This document shows, piece after piece, positions 52,745-62,429 of a DNA stretch of 64,000 bases. The stretch is from NCBI RefSeq assembly GCF_001677335.1, contig NZ_LZYB01000004.1, forward strand, positions 248,001 to 312,000, read 5' to 3'. Below the pieces are notes generated by a model. That model searched no databases. It was not told the DNA's origin and saw only the letters and a program-made list of their open reading frames with translations. A program made the translations under genes and the position numbers. Origin of the DNA: Erythrobacter dokdonensis DSW-74. Its GTDB lineage: Bacteria; Pseudomonadota; Alphaproteobacteria; Sphingomonadales; Sphingomonadaceae. The stretch's first letter is position 1; each line of letters begins with the position of its first letter.

Positions 52745-53661
52745 GCGGCGATCCCGCGCCGCTTGAACAGCGCATTGCCGCCGCGCTCGCGGCGCCGGTC
52801 GATCCTGCCGTCACGGAATTCGCCGCCGCTCTCGCTGCTGCTTCGGGTGCGCGGGCCGTGCTGTTCTACGGTTCGAACCTGCGGACAGGTTCGCTTGAAG
52901 GCGTGCTCGATTTCTACATCCTGCTGCCCGGCGACGCGGAGGGCGAGGCCACAATCTGGCCGACGGTCAGCTATCACGAGCGCGAGCACGCCACTGGACA
53001 GGGCCAAGAAACCCTGCGCGCAAAGGTCGCCACCATGCGCCTTGCGACCTTCGCCCGCGCGGCCGCAGGCGATCTCACCGACACCACTATCTGGGCGCGG
53101 TTTGTCCAGCCCAGCGCGCTGGTTTGGGCCGATGATGCGGAGGCCCGCGCGGATGTGACCGAGGCGATCGCGGCAGCCTGCATGACTGCTGCCCGGCTGG
53201 CAGCGGCGCTGGGGCCCGAAAGCGGCGCCGCTCAGGACTACTGGCGCACGCTGTTCCGCGCCACCTACGAGGCTGAGTTCCGGGTCGAGAAAAGCGGGCG
53301 CGAGAATGATATCCTCGCCGTCAACGCTGCCCATTTCGCCGGGCTGCTGCCCTTGGCCTGGGAAGCGGGCGGAATCCCGGTCAGCGCCGAGGGCGAGCGG
53401 CTGACCCCGGATCTGCCGCACTGGCAGCGCAGCGTCATTCTCAAATGGTGGGCGCGCCGCCGCCGGATGGGTAAACCGCTCAATCTGCTGCGCCTCGTCA
53501 AGGCCAGCACCACTTTCGAGGGTGCGGCGCGCTACGCCGCCTGGAAGATCGAGCGGCACTCCGGGATGCCGGTCGAGGTTACGCCCTTCCGCGAGCGCTT
53601 TCCGCTGCTGGCCGCGCCGCAGGTCCTCTGGAACCTCTGGCGCCACCGCCGCAAGCCGTGA
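52741..53661 (+). CDS. Nucleotidyltransferase-like protein, possibly Tam41-type CDP-lipid synthase
   Basis: I cannot assign this 306-residue protein with certainty. Its N-terminal region has ARAVLFYGSNLRTGSLEGVLDFYILL (residues about 38-62): the order YGS, then about 11 residues, then D, resembles the nucleotidyltransferase fold, and particularly the YGSG..DF pattern of Tam41, the mitochondrial enzyme that makes CDP-diacylglycerol. The C-terminal part is basic (ILKWWARRRRMGKPLNLLRLVKASTTFEG) and might contact phospholipid. It overlaps a lipid-kinase gene by four bases, and a kinase making phosphatidate followed by a cytidylyltransferase would be a logical two-step module. No metal-binding second aspartate is provable by eye. 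Confidence 0.5.
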   Translation: MSGDPAPLEQRIAAALAAPVDPAVTEFAAALAAASGARAVLFYGSNLRTGSLEGVLDFYILLPGDAEGEATIWPTVSYHEREHATGQGQETLRAKVATMRLATFARAAAGDLTDTTIWARFVQPSALVWADDAEARADVTEAIAAACMTAARLAAALGPESGAAQDYWRTLFRATYEAEFRVEKSGRENDILAVNAAHFAGLLPLAWEAGGIPVSAEGERLTPDLPHWQRSVILKWWARRRRMGKPLNLLRLVKASTTFEGAARYAAWKIERHSGMPVEVTPFRERFPLLAAPQVLWNLWRHRRKP

Positions 53662-53664
53662 CCC

Positions 53665-54195
53665 CTAGTTCTGGTATTTCACCTGGATCGCGATCCGCGA
53701 CACGCCCTCGCCTGCCCGAAAGCGGGTCTTTTCGAGCCCGGGCGGGCGCGGGATGCCGAGGAAGGTCCTGATCTCCGGATTGTTCGACATTCCCGCGCCA
53801 TCGGTCGAGAAGTCCTTCTCGCGGTTCCCGTTGACGTCATGCTGGACAACGATCGCATAGTCGCCGGCCGCCGGCAGGGGGACGCAGACCGTCGTCGATC
53901 CCTTGCGCGGGACGGTGTCGATGCGATGGATGTAGCGGCGGCTTTTGAGCCAGTCGCTTTCCCGCGCGCGATAGGTGCGCACGAACAGGTTGCCGCTTGC
54001 GGACTTCAGCCCGTTGATCTCAAGGCGCACCGCCGGACCCTGTCCGGGCGCGCACAGGCTCATGTCGTTGTCGATCTTCGCGCCCAGTGTCTGCGCGGCG
54101 AGCGGCGTGGCGGCTGCGGCGAGGCCGAGCAGGCCCAGCGCGGCAGCATCAAGCGCCGGACGCAGTGCAGGGCGGGCAGGGACTAGGGCAGTCAT
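53665..54195 (-). CDS. DUF2141-like exported protein
   Basis: The 176-residue protein has a signal peptide (AALGLLGLAAAATPLAAQ) and the DUF2141 pattern in divergent form: GNLFVRTYRARESDW, GDYAIVVQHDVNGNREKDFSTDGAGMSNNP. It resembles the protein at 39998-40435 and is likewise periplasmic by prediction. It converges on the nucleotidyltransferase-like gene across 3 bases and is divergent from rpe. The function is unknown. Confidence 0.82.
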   Translation of the reverse strand: MTALVPARPALRPALDAAALGLLGLAAAATPLAAQTLGAKIDNDMSLCAPGQGPAVRLEINGLKSASGNLFVRTYRARESDWLKSRRYIHRIDTVPRKGSTTVCVPLPAAGDYAIVVQHDVNGNREKDFSTDGAGMSNNPEIRTFLGIPRPPGLEKTRFRAGEGVSRIAIQVKYQN

Positions 54196-54416
54196 CGGCG
54201 TGGTTCCGTGCGAAGTGGGAGGGTAAGGACGCGGCCTCTTTTCCCGTCGGTGCCGCTTATCGTCCTGTGATTGCACCTGCGCAATGCCAGCCCCGGCCTG
54301 AATTGCGGCTTAATCGTACCGTCACGGTGGAAAACGGCACCAGCGCGCTTGTCGCCCGATTCGCGGCTCCCGTATTGCGGTTAACGCACCTTCGCAAAAG
54401 GGCCTAGCGCCGCATC

Positions 54417-55079
54417 ATGCCCACGCCGCTGATTTCGCCATCCATCCTCTCCGCCGATTTCGCCCGGCTGGGGGACGAAGTGCGCGCCATCGACGCAGCG
54501 GGCGCCGACTGGATCCATATCGACGTGATGGACGGGCATTTCGTCCCGAACATCACCATCGGTCCCGACGTCGTGAAGGCGCTGCGTCCGCACAGTGCCA
54601 AGCCGTTCGACGTTCACCTCATGATTTCCCCGGTCGATCCCTACCTGCAGGCCTTCGCCGAGGCGGGCGCGGACATCATTACCGTTCATCCCGAGGCCGG
54701 ACCGCATATCCACCGCACGCTGCAGGCGATCCGCGGGCTGGGCAAGAAAGCGGGCGCGGTGATCAATCCCGGCACGCCGGTCGAGGTGCTCGACAACCTG
54801 ATGGACATGGTCGACCTCATCCTCGTGATGAGCGTCAATCCCGGTTTCGGCGGGCAGAGCTTCATTGCCTCGCAGCTTGCCAAGATCTCCCGCATCCGGT
54901 CGATGATCGACGCCGCCGGGCGCGACATCCGGCTCGAGGTCGATGGCGGGGTCAATGCCGAAACCGCGAAGCTGTGCGTTGCGGCCGGGGCCGACGTCCT
55001 GGTGGCGGGCTCAGCCACCTTCAAGGGCGGGCCGGATCACTACGCCGCCAATATCGCCGCATTGAAGGGGCAGGGCTGA
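54417..55079 (+). CDS. rpe: Ribulose-phosphate 3-epimerase
   Basis: Rpe interconverts ribulose 5-phosphate and xylulose 5-phosphate in the pentose phosphate pathway. The 220-residue TIM barrel shows [17 protein letters not shown], the metal-binding [31 protein letters not shown] and LEVDGGVN, all intact. It heads a plus-strand set with the heparinase-like gene (one-base TGATG overlap) and purH. Confidence 0.97.
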   Translation: MPTPLISPSILSADFARLGDEVRAIDAAGADWIHIDVMDGHFVPNITIGPDVVKALRPHSAKPFDVHLMISPVDPYLQAFAEAGADIITVHPEAGPHIHRTLQAIRGLGKKAGAVINPGTPVEVLDNLMDMVDLILVMSVNPGFGGQSFIASQLAKISRIRSMIDAAGRDIRLEVDGGVNAETAKLCVAAGADVLVAGSATFKGGPDHYAANIAALKGQG

Positions 55080-56950
55080 TGGCAACGCTGCTGCGCACAC
55101 CTGCGGGCCGGAGAGCCGATGCGCTGGTGGAGCGGGTGGCGGATGCCCCGGTGCTGCCCCTGGCCGAAACGCGCCAGAGCGAGGCTCCGGCCGAACCGGC
55201 CCCGCCCCCGCCTGAAGAGACGGGCCGCGCGCTTGCCCTGAGCGATGTCATCGCCGCCCCGTCGGGCACTGGCGAGGCGCTGATACGGCTGGCCTATCGC
55301 CTCGGCGTACCCGGCCATGCGCTTGCCGCCCCGTTCCGCCGCCCGCAGGCGCTGCGGGTGCTGGCGACGGTCGAAAGTCCCAATCGCGGCGACCGTGCGG
55401 CCGGCACGGCGCTGAGGGCCGGACATTTTCTGGTTCACGGGGTGCGCCTGCCGATTTCCGGCTTCGATTTCGCCGGCTCGGCACGTCCTGCGCCCGCCGT
55501 GGAGCGGGTGCTGCACTCCTTCTCGTGGCTCGCCGATCTCGCCGCCGCCGCGCCGCGCGCCGATTGCATCCCCGTGGCCGAGCGCATCACGGCCCTGTGG
55601 CTCCATGCCCACCGCGAACCGGGCAAGGGTCCGGCGTGGGATGTCGAGCATGCCGGCCTCAGGCTGGTCGCGTGGCTGGTTCATGCCCCGTTGGTTCTCG
55701 CGGGCAATGACAAGAGCCTGAAGTCGAAGATGCTTGCTGCCATCGCCGAGACGGCCAACTGGCTCGACAAGCGCGCACCCCGCGAAGGGGCGGGCTTCGG
55801 GCAGGTCGCGGGGTGGGCGGGTGTGGTCGCCGCCGGTCTGCTGCTCCCCCACGGCAAGCCCCGCCGGCTTTATGGCGAGGCAGGCCTCGTCAAGGCGCTG
55901 GGCGACATGGTGGGCGAGGATGGCGGCGTGCTGTCACGCTGTCCTGCCGCCCAGCTCGACGCGATCCGGCTGCTGACCGATCTGATTGCCTGCTACGAGG
56001 CGATGGAGATCGCACCCGCGCCTGCGCTCGAAGTGATGCGCGAATTGCTGGTTCCGCCGTTGCTGGCATTGCGGCACGGCGACGGCGCACTTGGCAACTG
56101 GCAGGGGCAGGCGGCGATTCCTGCTGACCGCGTCAATGCCGTGGTCGAGGCATCGGGCGTGCGGACCCGTCCGCTGGGCGTGGTGCAGGGCTGGGGCTAC
56201 CAGCGCATCAAGGCGGGCGACACGCTTGTGCAGTTCGACACCGCCCCGCCGCCGCGGGCGCGCCATGTCCGCACCGGCTGTGCCTCTACCCTCGCCTTTG
56301 AATTGTCGGACGGCCCGGCGCGGGTGATCGTCAATTGCGGCGGTGCGGCGCTGGCAGGCGGGCAGGTGCCGGCGCGCATCGGGCAGGGCCTGCGCGCGAC
56401 CGCGGCCTTTTCGACCCTGACGCTCGACAATGCCAATTCGACCGCGATCCTGCTCCACGGCCAGCTCGGCAAGGGCGTCGAGACGGTGGAGCTCGAACGC
56501 CGGATGATCGCCGGCCGCGGGCGCGAGGCGACGCGGATCGAGGCTGCACATGATGGTTATGCCGCGCGCTTCGGCCTCACGCACCAGCGGATCCTCACCT
56601 TGTCGGGGGACGGCACCGAGCTTGCGGGCGAGGACATTCTCGTGCCCACCGCGAAGAAGGGCAAGCGCGGCAAGATCGCCTTCGCCATCCGCTTCCATCT
56701 GGGGCGCGGGGTGGAGGTGCAGCTTTCGGGCGACAGGCGCGGGGCAAGCCTGCTTTTGCCCGATGGTCGGCTCTGGCAATTCCGGCTCGGCGGGGATAGG
56801 GCGGGCGCCGGCGAGATCACCCTTTCTGCCGAGGATAGCCTGTGGGTCGACGGAGACGGTCGTCCCCACGCCACCGAGCAGCTGGTGATCGAGGGACTGG
56901 CATTGCGCAGCGGGGGCCACTTCTCCTGGCTGCTGAAGAAGACAGGATAG
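55079..56950 (+). CDS. Heparinase II/III family protein
   Basis: The 623-residue protein has an N-terminal alpha-toroid-like part (about residues 60-300: [36 protein letters not shown]) and a C-terminal beta-sheet domain (from about 370: [55 protein letters not shown], then [33 protein letters not shown]). No signal peptide is visible, although the family includes polysaccharide lyases; sphingomonad members of this position are widely conserved but of unknown substrate. The ATG shares a base with the rpe stop. It is followed by purH at 10 bases. Confidence 0.85.
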   Translation: MATLLRTPAGRRADALVERVADAPVLPLAETRQSEAPAEPAPPPPEETGRALALSDVIAAPSGTGEALIRLAYRLGVPGHALAAPFRRPQALRVLATVESPNRGDRAAGTALRAGHFLVHGVRLPISGFDFAGSARPAPAVERVLHSFSWLADLAAAAPRADCIPVAERITALWLHAHREPGKGPAWDVEHAGLRLVAWLVHAPLVLAGNDKSLKSKMLAAIAETANWLDKRAPREGAGFGQVAGWAGVVAAGLLLPHGKPRRLYGEAGLVKALGDMVGEDGGVLSRCPAAQLDAIRLLTDLIACYEAMEIAPAPALEVMRELLVPPLLALRHGDGALGNWQGQAAIPADRVNAVVEASGVRTRPLGVVQGWGYQRIKAGDTLVQFDTAPPPRARHVRTGCASTLAFELSDGPARVIVNCGGAALAGGQVPARIGQGLRATAAFSTLTLDNANSTAILLHGQLGKGVETVELERRMIAGRGREATRIEAAHDGYAARFGLTHQRILTLSGDGTELAGEDILVPTAKKGKRGKIAFAIRFHLGRGVEVQLSGDRRGASLLLPDGRLWQFRLGGDRAGAGEITLSAEDSLWVDGDGRPHATEQLVIEGLALRSGGHFSWLLKKTG

Positions 56951-56960
56951 GCATTTCATC

Positions 56961-58559
56961 ATGAGTGAGACGGCGATCAGGCGGGCACTGCTGTCAGTGT
57001 CCGACAAGAGCGGTTTGGCCGAACTCGGCGCGGCGCTCGCGGCAAGGGGCGTCGAACTGGTCAGCACCGGCGGAACGGCGAAGGCCTTGCGCGATGCGGG
57101 CCTTGCGGTGAAGGATGTTGCCGACCTTACCGGCTTTCCCGAGATGATGGACGGGCGGGTCAAGACCTTGCACCCGACCGTGCATGGCGGCCTGCTCGCC
57201 CTGCGCGACAATCCCGAACACGTCGCCGCGATGCAGGCCCACGGGATCGGCGCGATCGATCTGGTGGTGGTCAACCTCTACCCCTTCGAGGCGACCGTGG
57301 CCAAGGGCGCGAGCCGCGCGGAGATCATCGAGAACATCGATATCGGCGGGCCGTCGATGGTGCGTTCGGCGGCGAAGAACCACGGCTTTGTCACCATCCT
57401 CACCGATCCGGCGGACTATGCCACGCTGGTCGCGGAAATGGACGCCAATGGCGGCGCCACGACGCAGGCCTTCCGCACCCGCATGGCGGGCAAGGCCTAT
57501 GCCCGCACCGCGGCCTATGACAGCGCCATTGCCAGCTGGTTCGCTTTTGCCGATCCCGCAGGCGAGACTACGCCTTTCCCCGACACGCTGCCCATCGCTC
57601 TCAAGCGCGCAGACACGCTGCGCTATGGCGAGAACCCGCATCAGGCGGCCGCGATCTATGTCCCGCAGGTAGTGGGGGCGGCGGGCGTTCCGCAAGCCAA
57701 GCAGCTTCAGGGCAAGGAACTGAGCTACAACAATCTCAACGATGCCGACGCCGCGCTGGAACTGGCGGCGGAGTTTGCGGGCCAAGAGCCGGCGGTGGTG
57801 ATCGTCAAGCACGCCAACCCTTGCGGCGTGGCGCAGGGGGCCTCGCTGCTCTCGGCGTGGGAGGCGGCGCTGGCCTGCGATAGCGTGTCGGCCTTCGGCG
57901 GGATCGTCGCGGTCAACACCGAGCTCGACGCCGCGACTGCCGAAGCCATCTCGGCGATCTTCACCGAAGTCGTGATCGCCCCTTCGGTCAGCGCCGAGGC
58001 GCGCGAGATCTTCGCGAAGAAGAAGAACCTGCGCCTGCTCGAATGCGGGGCTTTGCCCGATCCGCGCCGGGGCGGCCTTGCGCTCAAGACCATCGCCGGG
58101 GGCGTACTGATCCAGTCGCGCGACAATGGCGCGATTTCCGCTGATGACCTCAAGGTCGTCACCAAGCGTGCGCCGACCGAGCAGGAGCTGAAGGACTGCC
58201 TGTTCGCCTGGACCGTGGCGCGCCATGTGAAATCCAACGCCATCGTCTATGCCAGGGACGGCGCGACCGCGGGGATCGGGGCTGGCCAGATGAACCGCCG
58301 GGATTCAGCGCGCATTGCCGCGATCAAGGCGGCGGAGGCTGCCGAGACTTATGGCTGGCCCGCGCCGCGCACCCGGGGCAGCGCGGTTGCCTCGGATGCC
58401 TTCTTCCCCTTCGCGGATGGCTTGCTGGCCGCGGCCGAGGCCGGCGCGACGGCGGTGATCCAGCCGGGCGGCTCGATCCGCGACGACGAGGTGATCGCCG
58501 CCGCCGACGAGGCGGGCCTTGCGATGGTCTTCACCGGGATGCGCCACTTCCGGCATTAA
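56961..58559 (+). CDS. purH: Bifunctional AICAR formyltransferase/IMP cyclohydrolase
   Basis: PurH catalyses the last two steps of IMP synthesis. The 532-residue protein has an IMP cyclohydrolase domain first (about residues 5-140: [44 protein letters not shown]) and an AICAR transformylase domain (about 145-530) with [26 protein letters not shown], the [20 protein letters not shown] segment and [10 protein letters not shown]. It closes the rpe-heparinase-purH set. A hairpin 41 bases later may end it. Confidence 0.98.
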   Translation: MSETAIRRALLSVSDKSGLAELGAALAARGVELVSTGGTAKALRDAGLAVKDVADLTGFPEMMDGRVKTLHPTVHGGLLALRDNPEHVAAMQAHGIGAIDLVVVNLYPFEATVAKGASRAEIIENIDIGGPSMVRSAAKNHGFVTILTDPADYATLVAEMDANGGATTQAFRTRMAGKAYARTAAYDSAIASWFAFADPAGETTPFPDTLPIALKRADTLRYGENPHQAAAIYVPQVVGAAGVPQAKQLQGKELSYNNLNDADAALELAAEFAGQEPAVVIVKHANPCGVAQGASLLSAWEAALACDSVSAFGGIVAVNTELDAATAEAISAIFTEVVIAPSVSAEAREIFAKKKNLRLLECGALPDPRRGGLALKTIAGGVLIQSRDNGAISADDLKVVTKRAPTEQELKDCLFAWTVARHVKSNAIVYARDGATAGIGAGQMNRRDSARIAAIKAAEAAETYGWPAPRTRGSAVASDAFFPFADGLLAAAEAGATAVIQPGGSIRDDEVIAAADEAGLAMVFTGMRHFRH

Positions 58560-59041
58560 TCCTTTTCCTACCGATTCGCTTCGGAGCACCTGCCGCTCGC
58601 GGCCCTGCGGGCCGTTTGGTGCCATCCTACAGGGTGGACGCAAGGCGAAGCTGCGGCAAGCGCGTGAAACACCGGATCAAGACAGGGTCAGGGGGGGTCT
58701 AAAGGGCTCTAACGGAGGGCAAAGGTGGGCCTGGATCGGGCTGGCATCGTCGGGCTTTTCGGTCTTTTGCTATAGAAAACAGAGGCTTTTTCCGATTTCC
58801 CGATGTTTCACGCCATATCAAACCGCCTCAGCCCCCTTGCCTGCGCCTTGCACTCTATTCCCGGCGCCCGTTTGTAGGAAAGATCCCCGCGCCGCATGGC
58901 TTGCAACCATTTGCGGTGCGGTGCGTAACTTCCCGCAGACACCAACCGAAACACAACCTGACGCCCGCGTTCATCGGGTCGCAATTCATTCCCGGCCATG
59001 GACGGCCCGACACGACACACAGCGAATCACGAGCAAGCCCG
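58560..59041. other. 482-base intergenic region between purH and the small membrane protein
   Basis: No convincing gene is visible, although two frames happen to lack stops. Contents: a hairpin CGGCCC-TGC-GGGCCG (58600-58614) that may end purH, a TGCTATAGA extended -10 box near 58768-58776 on the plus strand, and otherwise nondescript GC-rich sequence. Confidence 0.6.
58600..58614 (+). terminator. Hairpin downstream of purH
   Basis: CGGCCC-TGC-GGGCCG is a perfect 6-bp stem, 41 bases after the stop, followed by GTTTGG but no clear T-run. It is a weak terminator or a processing hairpin. Confidence 0.35.
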
Positions 59042-59227
59042 ATGCGCCTCTTTTCCTCCGACCTGTTCCGCAACTTCTCGATCGGCTTCGTGCTTGGCGC
59101 GCTGCTGGTCGCGGGCGTCAATGCGCAAGGCTGGGACCGCGAGTTCACCGCGCGTGCAGCGCCCATGCCGGAGCGCGTGGAACCCTCGGCGGAGTTCCTG
59201 ATCGCCCCCGACAAGGTGCCGCAATGA
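59042..59227 (+). CDS. Small single-pass membrane protein upstream of msrA
   Basis: The 61-residue product has one membrane segment (FSIGFVLGALLVAGVNAQ) preceded by a basic-aromatic start and followed by a short Pro-rich tail ending in DKVPQ. Signal peptide or anchor are both possible. I do not know its family. Its stop overlaps the msrA start (ATGA), so it is expressed with msrA and may be an envelope partner. No clear ribosome-binding site is seen, so the exact start is uncertain. Confidence 0.6.
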   Translation: MRLFSSDLFRNFSIGFVLGALLVAGVNAQGWDREFTARAAPMPERVEPSAEFLIAPDKVPQ

Positions 59228-59907
59228 GGCAGTTTGCCGCACTCCTGCTTGCCGGATCGCTGGCCCTGTCGGCTTGCGCCGGTCCGGCCATCGCCGCTGA
59301 GGAACCGGTCGACGCGCCTGCCGCGACCCGCATTGCCAAGGAACCGAAAGGCCTCAAGACCGCGGTCTTCGCGGGCGGGTGCTTCTGGGGCGTGGAAGGC
59401 GTGTTCAGCCATGTGAAGGGCGTCAAATCCGCGGTCTCCGGCTTTCACGGCGGCAATGCGGCCAGCGCCAAGTACGATATCGTCGTGACCGGCGTCACCG
59501 ATCATGCCGAGGCGGTGCGGATCACCTATGACCCCGCCGTGGTGCGTTATGACGAATTGCTGCGCATCTTCTTTTCCGTGGTCGCCGACCCGACGCTCAA
59601 GAACCGTCAGGGGCCGGATGTCGGCGCGCATTACCGCAGCGCGATCGTGCCGATGAACAAGGAACAGGCCGCGGTGGCGCGCGCCTATATTGCCCAGCTC
59701 GGCAAGTCGGGACTGTGGGCCAAGCCGATCGTCACCGCTATCGAGCCTTACAAGGCCTTCTACCCGGCAGAAGGCTATCATCAGGACTTCATGGCGAAAA
59801 ATCCCCGCCACGGCTACATCCTGCGCTGGGACAAGCCCAAGGTCGAGGCGCTGAAGACGATGTTTCCGACCCATTACCGGGCCGCTTTCCTGCGCGACGC
59901 GGGATAG
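59224..59907 (+). CDS. msrA: Peptide-methionine (S)-S-oxide reductase, exported
   Basis: MsrA repairs oxidised methionine. The 227-residue protein has a lipoprotein-type signal peptide (LLLAGSLALSAC, cysteine near residue 18), followed by the catalytic AVFAGGCFWGVEGVFSHVKGV with Cys near residue 53, and FHGGNAASAKYDIVVTGVTDHAEAVRITYDP and the YHQDFMAKNP region. A signal sequence makes it a periplasmic or membrane-anchored enzyme, not the cytoplasmic housekeeping form. A small membrane protein is translationally coupled just upstream. Confidence 0.95.
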   Translation: MRQFAALLLAGSLALSACAGPAIAAEEPVDAPAATRIAKEPKGLKTAVFAGGCFWGVEGVFSHVKGVKSAVSGFHGGNAASAKYDIVVTGVTDHAEAVRITYDPAVVRYDELLRIFFSVVADPTLKNRQGPDVGAHYRSAIVPMNKEQAAVARAYIAQLGKSGLWAKPIVTAIEPYKAFYPAEGYHQDFMAKNPRHGYILRWDKPKVEALKTMFPTHYRAAFLRDAG

Positions 59908-59956
59908 GCTTGCTTGCCGCTGGCGCTGCGGCGGGGTTGAGCCTATATTTGCGTGC

Positions 59957-60427
59957 ATGGGTAAGGACGCACACAGCCACGCGCACCAGGAACTTCACGG
60001 CAATACGCTGGTCGAGGCCGCCGGTCGCGCCCTCGCCTCGGCGGGCGAACAATGGACCAGCATGCGCGAGGCGGTGTTTGCCGAGCTTGCCCGGCATGAC
60101 CGGCCCGTGTCGGCCTATGACATTGCCGACAATCTTTCGGCCGCGCGCGGCAAGCGGGTCGCGCCCAATTCGGTCTACCGCATTCTCGACGTGTTCGTGG
60201 CGAACAACCTCGCGATGCGGGTGGAAAGCGCCAATGCCTATCTCGCCAACACCCACCCGGGCTGCGCGCATGACTGCATTTTCCTGGTCTGCGACGAATG
60301 CGGCGAGGCGGCCCATGTCGATGACGAGGATGTCAGCCGCGCGGTGCGCGCCATTGCCGCAGACCGCCAGTTCAAGGCGGAGCGCCCGGTGCTGGAGATC
60401 CGCGGATTGTGCAAGGCCTGCACCTGA
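59957..60427 (+). CDS. Fur-family regulator, Zur-like
   Basis: The 156-residue regulator has a winged-helix part (about residues 33-95: SMREAVFAELARHDRPVSAYDIADNLSAARGKRVAPNSVYRILDVFVANNLAMRV) and a metal-binding C-terminal part with CDECGEAAHVDDED and the final CKAC, the paired-cysteine structural zinc site of Zur-type proteins. The sensing site is likely in GCAHDCIFLVC. The call as zinc uptake regulator is from motif and length; no zinc-transport genes are near. It stands between msrA and dxs. Confidence 0.88.
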   Translation: MGKDAHSHAHQELHGNTLVEAAGRALASAGEQWTSMREAVFAELARHDRPVSAYDIADNLSAARGKRVAPNSVYRILDVFVANNLAMRVESANAYLANTHPGCAHDCIFLVCDECGEAAHVDDEDVSRAVRAIAADRQFKAERPVLEIRGLCKACT

Positions 60428-60498
60428 CAATCACCTGTCATTGATCGCCATCAAGCCTGAATCGACAGGCTGGTTTCCAGTGTGTAAAGCCGGAACTT

Positions 60499-62427
60499 AT
60501 GACTCAACCACCTCACACTCCCCTGCTCGATCAGGTTGATACGCCCGACGATCTGCGCCGCCTGAAGCCCGAACAGCTTCGCCAGCTTGCCGACGAACTC
60601 CGCGCCGAGATGATCGACGCGGTCAGCGTGAGCGGCGGGCATCTGGGATCGGGGCTGGGTGTGGTCGAACTGACCGTCGCGATCCACTATGTCTTCAATA
60701 CGCCCGAGGACAAGCTGGTGTGGGACGTGGGCCACCAGTGCTATCCGCACAAGATCATCACCGGCCGGCGTGACCGCATCCGCACCCTGCGCCAAGGCGG
60801 AGGCCTCAGCGGCTTCACCAAGCGTTCGGAGAGCGAATACGACCCCTTCGGCGCCGCGCATTCCTCGACCTCGATCTCGGCGGCGCTCGGCTTTGCCATC
60901 GCCAACAAGCTGCAGAACCGCCCCGGTCGCGGCATCGCGGTGATCGGCGATGGTTCGATGAGCGCCGGGATGGCCTACGAGGCGATGAACAACGCCGCGC
61001 AGGCGGGCAACCGGCTGATCGTGATCCTCAACGACAACGACATGTCGATCGCGCCGCCGGTGGGCGGGCTTTCGGCCTATCTGGCGCGCATGGTGTCCTC
61101 GTCCGAATATCTCGGCATCCGCAGCCTCGCCAGCCGCGCGGTCAAGAAGATGAGCCGCCGCCTGCACGACACCATCGGCAAGGCCGAGGAATTCACCCGC
61201 GGCATGGTGACCGGCGGAACCCTGTTTGAAGAACTGGGCTTCTACTATGTCGGCCCGATCGACGGGCACAATCTCGACCACCTGCTCCCCGTGCTCGAGA
61301 ATGTGCGCGACACGTCCGAAGGCCCGGTGCTGATCCATGTCGTGACCGAGAAGGGCAAGGGCTATGCCCCGGCGGAAAACAGCGCCGACAAGTATCACGG
61401 GGTGCCGAAGTTCAACGTCGTCACCGGCGAGAAGGCCAAGAGCGCGCCGAGCGCGCCCGCCTATCAGGACGTGTTCGGCCTGACCCTGGCGAAGCTTGCC
61501 GAGACGGACGAACGCATCTGCGCCATCACCGCCGCCATGCCGTCCGGCACCGGGGTCGACAAGTTCGCCAAGGCGCACCCGACCCGCAGCTTCGATGTCG
61601 GGATTGCAGAACAGCACGCGGTGACGTTTGCCGCGGGCCTCGCGGCGGAAGGGATGCGGCCCTTTGCGGCGATTTACTCCACCTTCCTCCAGCGCGCCTA
61701 TGACCAGGTGGTGCACGACGTGTGCATCCAGAACCTGCCCGTGCGCTTCGCCATCGACCGCGCCGGGCTGGTCGGGGCGGACGGGGCGACCCACGCAGGG
61801 TCTTTCGACATCACCTATCTCGCGACCCTGCCCAACATGGTGGTGATGGCGGCTTCGGACGAGGCCGAGCTGGTCCACATGACCTATACCGCGGCCGAAT
61901 ATGACGAAGGCCCGATCGCCTTCCGCTACCCGCGCGGCAGCGGCACGGGCGTTCCCCTGCCCGAGGTTCCGGAAAAGCTCGAAATCGGCAAGGGGCGGAT
62001 GGTGCGCGAAGGCACCAAGGTCGCGATCCTCTCGCTGGGCGCGCGGCTGGCCGAGGCGCTGAAGGCTGCCGACCAGCTCGAGGCCAAGGGGCTGTCGACC
62101 TCGGTCGCCGACATGCGCTTTGCCAAGCCACTGGACGAGGAACTCATCGCGAAGCTGATGCGCACCCACGAGGTTGTCGTCACCATCGAGGAAGGCGCAA
62201 TCGGCGGACTGGGCGCACACGTGCTGACCTATGCCACCGACGAAGGGCTGACTGATGCCGGGCTGAAGGTGCGCACCATGCGCCTGCCCGATACCTTCAT
62301 CGATCACGACGATCCCAAGAAGCAGTACGACGAGGCCCGCCTCAACGCGCCGCATATCGTCGAAACCGTGCTCAAGGCGCTGAAGCACAACAGCGCGAGC
62401 GTGGAGATCGAGGAAGTGCGGGCGTAA
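60499..62427 (+). CDS. dxs: 1-deoxy-D-xylulose-5-phosphate synthase
   Basis: Dxs condenses pyruvate and glyceraldehyde 3-phosphate, the first step of the MEP isoprenoid pathway. The 642-residue thiamine enzyme shows [37 protein letters not shown], the thiamine-binding [16 protein letters not shown]...NDNDMSI, and the C-terminal [18 protein letters not shown] and [22 protein letters not shown] lies before ATG 60499. It feeds carotenoid and hopanoid synthesis in this group. It ends 2 bases from convergent mlaA. Confidence 0.98.
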   Translation: MTQPPHTPLLDQVDTPDDLRRLKPEQLRQLADELRAEMIDAVSVSGGHLGSGLGVVELTVAIHYVFNTPEDKLVWDVGHQCYPHKIITGRRDRIRTLRQGGGLSGFTKRSESEYDPFGAAHSSTSISAALGFAIANKLQNRPGRGIAVIGDGSMSAGMAYEAMNNAAQAGNRLIVILNDNDMSIAPPVGGLSAYLARMVSSSEYLGIRSLASRAVKKMSRRLHDTIGKAEEFTRGMVTGGTLFEELGFYYVGPIDGHNLDHLLPVLENVRDTSEGPVLIHVVTEKGKGYAPAENSADKYHGVPKFNVVTGEKAKSAPSAPAYQDVFGLTLAKLAETDERICAITAAMPSGTGVDKFAKAHPTRSFDVGIAEQHAVTFAAGLAAEGMRPFAAIYSTFLQRAYDQVVHDVCIQNLPVRFAIDRAGLVGADGATHAGSFDITYLATLPNMVVMAASDEAELVHMTYTAAEYDEGPIAFRYPRGSGTGVPLPEVPEKLEIGKGRMVREGTKVAILSLGARLAEALKAADQLEAKGLSTSVADMRFAKPLDEELIAKLMRTHEVVVTIEEGAIGGLGAHVLTYATDEGLTDAGLKVRTMRLPDTFIDHDDPKKQYDEARLNAPHIVETVLKALKHNSASVEIEEVRA

Positions 62428-62429
62428 CC

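Noticed and set aside
58519..59223. Uninterrupted frame upstream of msrA that would extend it by about 235 codons
   Set aside because: Residues before the ATG at 59224 are not family-like, and the lipoprotein signal and the ATGA overlap with the small gene fix the start.
60454..60471. AGCCTG-AATCGA-CAGGCT hairpin between the Zur-like gene and dxs as terminator
   Set aside because: The stem is short with no T-run; only a weak structure can be claimed.
60451..62388. 645-codon open frame antisense to dxs
   Set aside because: dxs is fully identified by motif; the antisense frame is Gly/His/Arg-rich shadow sequence.
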